Below, in pieces: positions 44,290 through 53,537 of a stretch of DNA of 64,000 bases. This DNA is from Curtobacterium herbarum (lineage in GTDB: Bacteria > Actinomycetota > Actinomycetes > Actinomycetales > Microbacteriaceae), in NCBI RefSeq assembly GCF_016907335.1, contig NZ_JAFBBT010000001.1, positions 2,046,001 through 2,110,000 of the forward strand. Reading direction: 5' to 3'. A model generated the notes under the pieces. It was not told the origin of the DNA. It was given only the letters and a program-made list of their open reading frames with translations, and did no database searches. Position numbers and translations under genes: made by a program. The number at the start of each line of letters is the position of its first letter. The first letter of the stretch is position 1.

Positions 44290-45312
44290 TCAGTTCTCGC
44301 CGAGCAGCCGGGACAGGTAACGGGCGACCGCTCGGACGGCGGCCATGTTCGTGCCGTAGTCCATCCTGGTCGGACCGAGGACGCCCAGTCGGGCGATCTC
44401 ACCGCGGGCGGCCAGGTAGCCGCCGGCGACGATGCTCGTGGCGTCGAGACCGTACTCGGCGTTCTCACGCCCGATGCTCGCCGCCACGGCGATGTCGTCG
44501 ACCTGCATCTCGCCGAACAACCGGAGCAGGGTGACCTGTTCCTCGATCGCCTCGAGCACGGGGAAGAGCCCGCCGGAGAAGTCCTGCTCGCTCTTCGCCA
44601 GGTTCGCGGCGCCCGCCATCAGCAGGCGGTCCTGCCGGTTGGCGGCGACCTGTTCGACCAGGCTGGCGACCACGACACCGGCGAGCGGCTGGACCGCGGG
44701 CCGGAGCTGGCCGGGGATCGCGCGGAGCGCCGGCGGGGCGTCCTGCAGCGGGAGCCCGACGGTCGCGCCGTTGACCAGGGTGCGGAGTTCGGCGAGCGCG
44801 GACTCGTCGAAGGGCACGTCCGTCTCGATGACGCGCTGCTCGACCCGGGCGGTGTCCGTGATGAGGACCACCATCAACCGGGTGTCGGCGAGCCGGACGA
44901 GCTCGACGTGCTGGACCCGGGCGTGCCCCATCGTCGGGTACTGCACGAGGGCCACCTGGTTCGTCAGCTGGCTGAGCAGCCGGACGGTGCGGGTGAGGAC
45001 GTCGTCGAGGTCGTTCGAGGCGCCCAGGAACGTCTCGATCGCCTGACGCTGTGCGCCGGAGAGCGGGCGGGCGGCGGCCAGGTGGTCGACGAACACCCGG
45101 TAGCCCTTGTCGGTGGGGACCCGGCCGGACGAGGTGTGCGGGGCGATGATGAGCTGCTCGTCCTCGAGCTGGGCCATGTCGTTGCGGATCGTCGCGGCGC
45201 TGACCCCGAAGGCGTGCCGGTCGACGATGGTCTTCGAGCCGACGGGTTCGCGCGAGGCGACGTAGTCACGCACGATGGCCTTGAGGACCTCGAGGCTCCG
45301 TTCGCTGACCAT
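44290..45312 (-). CDS. hrcA: Heat-inducible transcription repressor HrcA
   Basis: A 340-residue repressor of class I heat-shock genes. The N-terminal winged helix (VLKAIVRDYVASREPVGSKTI, AATIRNDMAQLEDEQLI, SSGRVPTDKGYRVFVD) and the GAF-like domain ending in GPTRMDYGTNMAAVRAVARYLS are all recognisable. ATG 45312 has a GGAGGG box 5 bases upstream. A CIRCE operator lies 33 bases upstream, so it represses its own operon. Confidence 0.97.
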   Translation of the reverse strand: MVSERSLEVLKAIVRDYVASREPVGSKTIVDRHAFGVSAATIRNDMAQLEDEQLIIAPHTSSGRVPTDKGYRVFVDHLAAARPLSGAQRQAIETFLGASNDLDDVLTRTVRLLSQLTNQVALVQYPTMGHARVQHVELVRLADTRLMVVLITDTARVEQRVIETDVPFDESALAELRTLVNGATVGLPLQDAPPALRAIPGQLRPAVQPLAGVVVASLVEQVAANRQDRLLMAGAANLAKSEQDFSGGLFPVLEAIEEQVTLLRLFGEMQVDDIAVAASIGRENAEYGLDATSIVAGGYLAARGEIARLGVLGPTRMDYGTNMAAVRAVARYLSRLLGEN

Positions 45313-45344
45313 CGGTTCCCTCCGCTCCTGTCGTTCCGCACCGG

Positions 45345-45376
45345 CTGGCACTCTCACATGCCGAGTGCTGATCCTA
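45345..45376 (-). promoter_or_regulatory. CIRCE operator and -10 box of the hrcA-dnaJ operon
   Basis: GCACTC-N9-GAGTGC (within 45345-45371) matches the CIRCE core TTAGCACTC-N9-GAGTGCTAA apart from the outer bases. On the minus strand TAGGAT (45376-45371) directly precedes it, so HrcA bound here would cover the transcription start. Confidence 0.88.
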
Positions 45377-45420
45377 CGCCTGACCGCCGACCGGACGGGA
45401 CTTCTCCACGGGCGTCTCGG

Positions 45421-45426
45421 TACGCT
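45421..45426 (+). promoter_or_regulatory. -10 box of the leaderless DUF4870 gene
   Basis: TACGCT lies six bases before the ATG at 45433. Confidence 0.5.
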
Positions 45427-45432
45427 GCGGGC

Positions 45433-45918
45433 ATGAGCGACGGACACGGACCCGGCGGACCCGGCGACCAGTACCCGGGCGGCGGGCAGCCCGCCGGCGG
45501 CAAGGCGGGCGGGCAGTACGGCGGTGGGCAGTACGGCGGCGGCCAGCAGCCCGGGGACCAGTACCCCGCCGGCTACCGGCCCCCGCAGCCGATGACCCCG
45601 GAGGACCAGCGGCTCTGGGCGACCCTGACGCACGTCGGCGGCATCTTCTCGAACGTCCTGGTGCCCGTCATCGCCTTCTTCGTGCTGCGTGACCGCGGGC
45701 AGTTCGTCCGGGAGCACACCCGGGTGGCGCTGAACTTCCACATCACGATGGCCATCGCCTACTTCGCCGGGATCCTGACGTCGGTGCTCGGCATCGGCTT
45801 CCTCGTCATCACGGCCGCCGGCATCGTCTCGATCGTCTTCGGCATCCTGGCCGCCCTCGCCGCGAACCAGGGGCAGTTCTACCGCTACCCGCTCGCGATC
45901 GAGTTCATCAAGCAGTAG
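45433..45918 (+). CDS. DUF4870 domain-containing membrane protein
   Basis: A 161-residue small membrane protein. A Gly/Gln/Tyr/Pro-rich disordered N-terminus of about 50 residues with GGQYGG repeats leads into the domain MTPEDQRLWATLTHVGGIFS, followed by about three or four hydrophobic segments and EHTRVALNFHITM. Function is unknown. TACGCT six bases before ATG 45433 indicates a leaderless message. It is divergent from hrcA. Confidence 0.88.
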   Translation: MSDGHGPGGPGDQYPGGGQPAGGKAGGQYGGGQYGGGQQPGDQYPAGYRPPQPMTPEDQRLWATLTHVGGIFSNVLVPVIAFFVLRDRGQFVREHTRVALNFHITMAIAYFAGILTSVLGIGFLVITAAGIVSIVFGILAALAANQGQFYRYPLAIEFIKQ

Positions 45919-45961
45919 CGAACGCGCGCCCCAGCGACCACGTGCACGCGGCGCCGTCCGC

Positions 45962-47188
45962 TCAGTCGAGCAGGTCGCGCACCACGGCGTCGGCGAGCAG
46001 CCGTCCGGACAGCGTCAGCTCGAGCGTCCCGCCCAGCGCCGCCCGCCCGTCCACGAGACCACGTGCGATGAGGCCGGCGACGCGGCCACGCGCCTCCCGG
46101 CGGAGCTCGTCGATCCGCAGCTCACCGCGGACCCGCGCCGCGAGCAGGACCCGCTCGACGTACCGGGTCTCGTCGTCCAGGGTCTCGCGGCCCGCGGCCG
46201 GGGACACGTCCTGCAGCACCTTGCCCGCGTAGGCGGCCGGGTGCTTGACGTTCCACCAGCGGGTGCCGGCGACGGCCGAGTGTGCGCCCGGGCCGATGCC
46301 CCACCAGTCGTGGCCCTTCCAGTAGGACAGGTTGTGCCGGCTGGCGTGCTCGGGGCCGCGCGACCAGTTCGAGACCTCGTACCAGTCGTAGCCGGCGTCG
46401 CCGAGCACCTGGTCGGCGAGCTCGTACATGTCGGCAGCCAGGTCGTCGTCCGGCGCGGGCAGTTCGCCGCGTGCGACGGCCCGGCCCATCGCGGTGCCGT
46501 CCTCGACGATCAGCGAGTACGCCGACACGTGGTCCGGGGCGCAGGCGATGGCCGCGTCGAGCGAGGTGCGCCAGTCGTCGAGCGACTCCCCCGGCGTCGA
46601 GTAGATGAGGTCGAGGCTGACGTCGAGGCCCTGCTGCTTCGCCAGGTCCACCACGACCGGCACCCGCTCGGGGTCGTGCGTGCGGTCGAGGGTCGCGAGC
46701 ACGTGCGGCACCGCGGACTGCATGCCGTAGCTCATCCGGGTGAAGCCGGCGCGCTGCAGCGTCGCGATCGAGTCCGCGTCGACGGAGTCCGGGTTCGCCT
46801 CGGTCGTGACCTCGGCACCGGGCACGATCCCCCACGTGTCGTCGATCGCCCGGAGGATCATCGCCAGGTCGGACGCCGGCAGCATCGTCGGGGTGCCGCC
46901 GCCGAAGAACACCGTCGAGACCGGGCGACGCGGGACCCCGGAGCGCTCGAGCACCTGGTCCGCGAACGCGATCTCGCGCAGGGCGTGGCCGGCGTAGTCG
47001 TCACGCCGCACCCCGCGCAGTTCGGACGCCGTGTACGTGTTGAAGTCGCAGTAGCCGCAGCGCACCCGGCAGAAGGGCACGTGCACGTAGACGCCGAACG
47101 GGACGTCGCCCGCTCCGGCTGCCGGTGCGACCAGTCCGTCCGACGGAGCGGGATCGGCGATCGGGAGAGCACTCGGCATGGAGTCCAT
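45962..47188 (-). CDS. hemW: Radical SAM heme chaperone HemW
   Basis: A 408-residue cytoplasmic protein, related to HemN but acting as a heme-transfer chaperone rather than an oxidase. The radical SAM cluster ligands are Cys40, Cys44 and Cys47 in VPFCRVRCGYCDFN; the GGGTPTML motif and ETTEANPDSVD-type segment (VTTEANPDSVD) follow. It converges on DUF4870. Its ATG is only 12 bases from the divergent HAD gene start. Confidence 0.94.
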   Translation of the reverse strand: MDSMPSALPIADPAPSDGLVAPAAGAGDVPFGVYVHVPFCRVRCGYCDFNTYTASELRGVRRDDYAGHALREIAFADQVLERSGVPRRPVSTVFFGGGTPTMLPASDLAMILRAIDDTWGIVPGAEVTTEANPDSVDADSIATLQRAGFTRMSYGMQSAVPHVLATLDRTHDPERVPVVVDLAKQQGLDVSLDLIYSTPGESLDDWRTSLDAAIACAPDHVSAYSLIVEDGTAMGRAVARGELPAPDDDLAADMYELADQVLGDAGYDWYEVSNWSRGPEHASRHNLSYWKGHDWWGIGPGAHSAVAGTRWWNVKHPAAYAGKVLQDVSPAAGRETLDDETRYVERVLLAARVRGELRIDELRREARGRVAGLIARGLVDGRAALGGTLELTLSGRLLADAVVRDLLD

Positions 47189-47199
47189 TGTCCGTCATC

Positions 47200-47901
47200 A
47201 TGGACGGCATGGAGCACCACCCGGTCAGCACCACGGTCCTGTGGGACATCGACGGCACCCTCGTGCGCAACGCCGCGTCACCGGGGAACCTGTACCACCT
47301 GGCGCTCGAACGAGCGCTCGGCCGCGACCTCCCCCAGCTCGTCGGCCACCAGCACGGTCGAACCGACGCCGGCATCATCGTCGAGCACGTCCGTGCCCAC
47401 CGGCTCGACGACGGACTGGTCCCCACCGTCAGCGGGCACCTCCGTGACCTGTCGGAGGAACGGCACCGCTCCGGCGACCGCCGCTCGCCCGCCCCGGGTG
47501 CCCGCGCACTGGTCCGCCACTTCGCCGAGCTCGGGTGGCGGAACGGCCTGCTCACCGGCAACTCCGCGTACCGGGCGCGCGTGAAGCTGCTCGGCGCGGG
47601 CTTCGACGTCGACGACTTCGACTGGGAGCACTCGTACTTCGGCGACACCGAGGTCGAGCGGGCCGGCGTCACCGCCGTCGCCGCTGCGGCGTTGTCCGGC
47701 ACCCGGGCGGTCATCGTCGGCGACACCCCGCGCGACGGCGAGGCGGCCGACGCGGTCGGGATCCCGTTCGTGGCGGTCGCGACCGGGGCGTACGACGTCG
47801 CGGCGCTCGGGGCGACGAGCGCGGTCGCCGTGGCCCGGGACTGCGTCGAGGACGCGCGGCTCATCGAGGAAGCGATCGCGGGGCTGCCGCCACTCGCCTG
47901 A
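47200..47901 (+). CDS. HAD-superfamily hydrolase
   Basis: A 233-residue phosphatase of haloacid dehalogenase type, like phosphoglycolate phosphatases. Motif I is LWDIDGTLV with nucleophile Asp16 and Asp18; motif II is LLTGNS; motif III/IV is VIVGDTPRDGEAADAVG. A helical cap sits between motifs I and II. Start is ATG 47200 or 47209; the divergent hemW start is 12 bases away, so the promoter must overlap the hemW coding region. Substrate unknown. Confidence 0.88.
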   Translation: MDGMEHHPVSTTVLWDIDGTLVRNAASPGNLYHLALERALGRDLPQLVGHQHGRTDAGIIVEHVRAHRLDDGLVPTVSGHLRDLSEERHRSGDRRSPAPGARALVRHFAELGWRNGLLTGNSAYRARVKLLGAGFDVDDFDWEHSYFGDTEVERAGVTAVAAAALSGTRAVIVGDTPRDGEAADAVGIPFVAVATGAYDVAALGATSAVAVARDCVEDARLIEEAIAGLPPLA

Positions 47902-48067
47902 GCGGGGCGGCTGCCGGACTGTCGGGGCTGCGCCGGGGCGGGTCCGCCCGTCGGTGCTGTGCCGGGGCGGGTCCGCCCGTCGGACGCGGGACTGCCTGTC
48001 GGACGCGGGGCGTGCCTCCCGGCCGGGAGGCCCGTGACCGGTCTCCGGGACCGGTCACGCCGTCGGG
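47902..48067. repeat. Convergent intergenic region with short tandem repeats and a hairpin
   Basis: Between the convergent HAD and DUF1990 genes. A 25-29-bp segment ending GCCGGGGCGGGTCCGCCCG is present twice near 47930-47980, and GTCGGACGCGGG twice near 47980-48008. Then come CGGGAGGCCCG (48024-48034) and a perfect 10-bp stem GTGACCGGTC/GACCGGTCAC (48034-48058), a likely bidirectional terminator. Confidence 0.6.
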
Positions 48068-48711
48068 TCAGTCGCCGCGCAGGGCGGCCAGGTACTTCTC
48101 CGCCATCACCCGCTGCTGGCGGCGCAGCAGCGGCGCGACGAAGCGCCACTTGCGGCTGGCCGGCTGCGAGAACTGGCGGACCTGCAGCCACACCGAGCCG
48201 TCCGGGGTGCGCTCGACGACGAAGGACTCCTCACCCGAGAGCGGGTGCCCGTCGAGCGTGCCGTACGCGAACCCCTTGCGGTCGCGCTCGTCGATGATCG
48301 CGACGACCCGGACCGGCGCCGGCACGGTCCGCCCGAAGGCGTGCATCGTCAGCGTCGCCGTGGTGCCCGCCGTGATGAGCGGCGTACCGTCGGGCGTGGT
48401 CTTCTCGACCCGGGGTGTGCCGATCGAGGCGGGGGCGATCGGGACGCCCTGCTCGTCGAAGGTGACCGGGTTGTAGCGGACCTCGTCGTCCTCGGGCATG
48501 TCCTCGACGTGGACGCCCATGCCGCTGCGCTCCTGGATCTGCCAGGTGAGCGCCTGCATGACGGCGGTGTCGAAGCGCTGGTCGCCGTGCCCGATGCGGG
48601 CGCGGGACTCGGCCGGCACGAAGCCCTCCGGCGGGTACGTCATGAGGTCGGACGCCTGCGTGGCACCGACGGCCCCGTACGTCAGCGCCGTGCGGTGCTG
48701 GTGTCCGCGGC

Positions 48712-48715
<4 letters not shown>
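48068..48715 (-). CDS. DUF1990 family protein
   Basis: A 215-residue conserved actinobacterial protein of unknown function. The family start [19 protein letters not shown], the segment [18 protein letters not shown], and the ending [18 protein letters not shown] (followed by [13 protein letters not shown]) are clear. GTG 48715 overlaps the lepA stop (GTGA), so it may be co-translated with lepA. No catalytic residues are known; a lipocalin-like or ligand-binding role is sometimes suggested. Confidence 0.88.
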
Positions 48716-50559
<1,844 letters not shown>

Positions 50560-50641
50560 GGTTCCTCGGGGTGGGTCGGACGGTCCGTCGATTGTCCCAT
50601 GCTCGCACCTCGGCGGTGCGCACCGGACGGGCGGCCCCTGG

Positions 50642-51808
50642 TCAGGCCTCGGTCGTGCGGGTGCCGACGGTGGGGACCGGCAGCGCGCCGAGCCCGCGGC
50701 GGAGGTCCTCGGCCGAGGCCGCCAGGCACACCCGGATCCACCCCTCACCGGTCCGGCCGAACGCGCTGCCCGGTGCGACGGCGACGCGCTCGCCCTGGAG
50801 GAACGCCAGGGCCCACTCGGCGACGTCACCCTGGGTGGCGTGCGAGACGTCGATCCACAGGTAGAACGCGCCCTGCGGGTCGTTGTACCGGATGCCGGCG
50901 GCGTCCAGGACCCCGGTCGCGATCTCGAGGTTCTCGCGGTAGTGCTCGCGGGCGTCCTGCACCGGCGAGTGGTCGCCGACGATCGCCGCGAGGGCGGCCC
51001 ACTGGTCGGGCTCGGCGACGCAGCTGATGATCGACTCCTGCACGGTCCGCATCGTCGGCCCCAGGCCCTTCGGCGTCACGAGGTAGCCGACCCGCACCCC
51101 GGTCATCGCGTACGTCTTGCTCAGCGAGAACGCCGAGAAGACACGGTCGTCCTCGTCGAGGGACGCCAGGCTGACGTGCCGGGTGCCGTAGGTGAAGTAC
51201 TCGTAGACCTCGTCGCTGATCACCCACAGGTCGTGGCGCTTCGCCAGTGCCAACAGGTCGCGCAGCGTCTGCTCACCGAAGACGGTGCCGAGGGGGTTGG
51301 ACGGGGAGTTCACGACGATCGCGCGCGTGCGGCCGGTGATCCGTGCCTCCAGGGCGGCCAGGTCGGGTCCGAAACCGTGCGCCGGCGTCAGCTGGTAGGG
51401 CACCGGGTCGGCGCCGATGATGTGGGCGTTCATCGTGAACGTCGTGTAGCCGGGGTCCGGCACCAGGACCTCGTCACCGGGCGAGAGCACGAGCGTCATC
51501 GCCGTGAACAGGGCCTGCGTCGCACCGACCGTGACCCAGACCTGCTCGAGGTCCACGTCCATCCGGTTCTCGCGGTGGAGCTTGTCCTGGATCGCCTGCC
51601 GCAGCTGCGGGATGCCACCGTTGGGGCCGTAGTCGGTGCGGTCCTCGGCCCACGCTCGGCGCGCGGCGTCGCCGATGTGCTTCGCGACGGGGACGTCCGG
51701 CTCCCCGATCACGAGCATCGTCACGTCGTCGAGGAGGGCCGCCTGCTCGAACACCCGGCGGATGCCCGACGGCGGGACGGTGTCGATGCGGGGCGCGAGG
51801 GACGGCAT
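50642..51808 (-). CDS. PLP-dependent aminotransferase (class I/II)
   Basis: A 388-residue cytoplasmic fold-type I aminotransferase. Landmarks are the N-terminal [23 protein letters not shown] with the PLP-stacking Asn, [14 protein letters not shown] with Asp/Tyr, and the Schiff-base lysine in [11 protein letters not shown]. Substrate is unknown; aspartate- or aromatic-type enzymes look similar. The ATG at 51808 follows TACGGT by six bases, so the gene is probably leaderless; an earlier in-frame start at 51931 would lie upstream of that promoter. Confidence 0.92.
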   Translation of the reverse strand: MPSLAPRIDTVPPSGIRRVFEQAALLDDVTMLVIGEPDVPVAKHIGDAARRAWAEDRTDYGPNGGIPQLRQAIQDKLHRENRMDVDLEQVWVTVGATQALFTAMTLVLSPGDEVLVPDPGYTTFTMNAHIIGADPVPYQLTPAHGFGPDLAALEARITGRTRAIVVNSPSNPLGTVFGEQTLRDLLALAKRHDLWVISDEVYEYFTYGTRHVSLASLDEDDRVFSAFSLSKTYAMTGVRVGYLVTPKGLGPTMRTVQESIISCVAEPDQWAALAAIVGDHSPVQDAREHYRENLEIATGVLDAAGIRYNDPQGAFYLWIDVSHATQGDVAEWALAFLQGERVAVAPGSAFGRTGEGWIRVCLAASAEDLRRGLGALPVPTVGTRTTEA

Positions 51809-51814
51809 GTCGAC

Positions 51815-51820
51815 ACCGTA
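51815..51820 (-). promoter_or_regulatory. -10 box of the leaderless aminotransferase gene
   Basis: TACGGT on the minus strand, six bases before the ATG at 51808. Confidence 0.5.
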
Positions 51821-51871
51821 TCCGCTCCGGTTCGGGCGCCGATCGCCCCGCCACGCTGACCGTGTCGGGCT

Positions 51872-51900
51872 TTGGTCCGGACGGGTCGGCCTGGTAACGT
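51872..51900 (+). promoter_or_regulatory. rpsT promoter
   Basis: TTGGTC (51872-51877) and TAACGT (51895-51900) are separated by exactly 17 bases, a good housekeeping sigma-factor promoter. It implies an untranslated leader of about 105 bases before rpsT. Confidence 0.7.
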
Positions 51901-52011
51901 TTGTCGCTGGCTTACGCGTTCCGTCGCCCACGGGTGGAACGCGATGCGACGAAGGGCCCCTCTACCCGGGATCGCAACCACCCGTCCGAGACGAAACCAG
52001 GAGCAACACGC

Positions 52012-52272
52012 ATGGCGAACATCAAGTCGCAGCTCAAGCGCATCAAGACCAACCAGAAGGCCACCGACCGCAACAAGGCGTACAAGTCGGAGCTCAAGAC
52101 GTACATCCGCCAGACCAACGCGGCGATCGCCACGGGCGACAAGGAGAAGGCCGTTGCCGCTCTGTCGCTCGCGTCGAAGAAGCTCGACAAGGCCGTGAGC
52201 AAGGGTGTCATCCACAAGAACCAGGCCGCGAACCGCAAGTCGGCCATCGCGAAGAAGGTCTCGGCTCTCTGA
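52012..52272 (+). CDS. rpsT: 30S ribosomal protein S20
   Basis: An 86-residue basic, all-helical protein that binds 16S rRNA early in 30S assembly. The N-terminus [17 protein letters not shown] and the ending [19 protein letters not shown] are typical of the family. It has a CAGGAG SD nine bases upstream, its own promoter with a leader of about 105 bases, and a strong terminator 35 bases after the stop, so it forms a single-gene unit. Confidence 0.98.
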   Translation: MANIKSQLKRIKTNQKATDRNKAYKSELKTYIRQTNAAIATGDKEKAVAALSLASKKLDKAVSKGVIHKNQAANRKSAIAKKVSAL

Positions 52273-52306
52273 GTCCTCGACCTCCTGCCTCGGTTCTGAG
52301 GCGCTG

Positions 52307-52341
52307 ACGAAGGCCCCGCACCGGTGGTGCGGGGCCTTCGT
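52307..52341. terminator. Terminator hairpin after rpsT
   Basis: A perfect 16-bp stem (52307-52322 with 52326-52341) with loop GGT. The left arm is ACGAAGGCCCCGCACC. Confidence 0.85.
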
Positions 52342-52400
52342 CGTTCCCGGGTGGCGGGCGGGGCGGGGCGGCGGCGGGCCGGGCTAGTGCCAGCCGGCTG

Positions 52401-52466
52401 CGCCCAACAGCAACCCGCCCGAGCCAGGGGATCCCGCGGCTCGAGCGGGATCCGGTTGGGCGGCGC
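52401..52466. repeat. Palindromic element related to 25978-26035
   Basis: An imperfect inverted repeat centred near GGGATCCC, with CCCGCCCGAGCC against GGCTCGAGCGGG inside and GCGCCCAAC against GTTGGGCGGCGC outside. It lies between convergent rpsT and holA and resembles the palindrome after glyS. Confidence 0.6.
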
Positions 52467-52517
52467 CGATCGGAGCCGCCCGGAACCACCGGGCACGGCC
52501 GGGAGGCTCGGTGCCGG

Positions 52518-53537
52518 TCAGCGCTCCTCGCCGCGTCGGGCGATGGTGCGGACCATCACCTCGAGCGCGAAGTGTGCGTCGCGGGACCCGCCCTTCACCG
52601 CGGCGTCGGCGGTCGCGATGCTCATGATGGCGTTCGCCAGGCCCGCTTCACTCCACCCGGCGACGTCCCGCTGTGCGCGCTGGACCTGCCACGGCGCCAT
52701 GCCGAGCGCCGAGGCCGCCTGCCCGCTCGACCCGCGGAAGGAGCTGACCTTCGCCATCGTGCGGATCTTGCTCGCGAACGCGGCGACGATCGGCACCGGG
52801 GCCTCGCCGGTCGCCAGGGCGTGCCGCAGTTCGACGATCGCCGGAGCGGACCGACCGGCCAGGGCGATGTCGGCGACCTTGAAGGCGTTCGTCTCGACCC
52901 GGCCGCCGTAGTACTTGTCGACGGTGCGGTCGGTGATCTCGGCGGCCTCGTCGGCGAGGAGCTGTCGGCACGCGGCGGCGAGTTCGGCCAGGTCGTCGGC
53001 GAACGCGGCCACCAGGGTCCGGACGGCGGAGGGGGCGATCTTCCGGCGGGCAGCGCGGAACTCGGCGTTGACGAAGTCGATCCGGTCGGTGTCCCGCTTG
53101 ATCTCGTCGCACTGCACCTCGATGCCGCCGCCCACCCCGCTGCGGACGGTGTCGAGGAGCTTCTTGCCGCGGACTCCCCCGCCGTGCCGGAGCACCAGGG
53201 TGACGTCGTCGGCCGGGTTCTGCAGGTACGAGATCGTCTCCGTGATGAAGGCGTCCGTGCACTTCTCGACCGTGGTGACGCGGACGAGCCGGGGTTCGCC
53301 GAAGAGGGACGGGCTCGCCAGGGTCGACAGCAGTCCGGGAGCGTACTGGTCCGCTTCGAGGTCGTGCACCTCGAGCGCGGGGTCCTCGGCGACGAGCAGG
53401 TCGCGGAGCATGCCGATCGACCGCTCCGCCAGGAACGTCTCGGCACCGGTGACCAGGACGACCGGGGCCGGGCGGATGGCCGACCACGGGATCTGGTCGA
53501 TCTTCGCTGCGGCGCGCGCGGGCTTCTTGGCGGGCAT
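52518..53537 (-). CDS. holA: DNA polymerase III subunit delta
   Basis: A 339-residue clamp-loader subunit that opens the sliding clamp. The N-terminal AAA+-like domain starts WSAIRPAPVVLVTGAETFLAERSI; the C-terminal collar includes KVADIALAGRSAPAIVELRHAL. The start is ATG 53537. A TAGGAT -10 box at 53624-53619 suggests its own promoter with a leader of about 75 bases. The comEC frame upstream runs right through this gene in another frame (see findings). Confidence 0.93.
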   Translation of the reverse strand: MPAKKPARAAAKIDQIPWSAIRPAPVVLVTGAETFLAERSIGMLRDLLVAEDPALEVHDLEADQYAPGLLSTLASPSLFGEPRLVRVTTVEKCTDAFITETISYLQNPADDVTLVLRHGGGVRGKKLLDTVRSGVGGGIEVQCDEIKRDTDRIDFVNAEFRAARRKIAPSAVRTLVAAFADDLAELAAACRQLLADEAAEITDRTVDKYYGGRVETNAFKVADIALAGRSAPAIVELRHALATGEAPVPIVAAFASKIRTMAKVSSFRGSSGQAASALGMAPWQVQRAQRDVAGWSEAGLANAIMSIATADAAVKGGSRDAHFALEVMVRTIARRGEER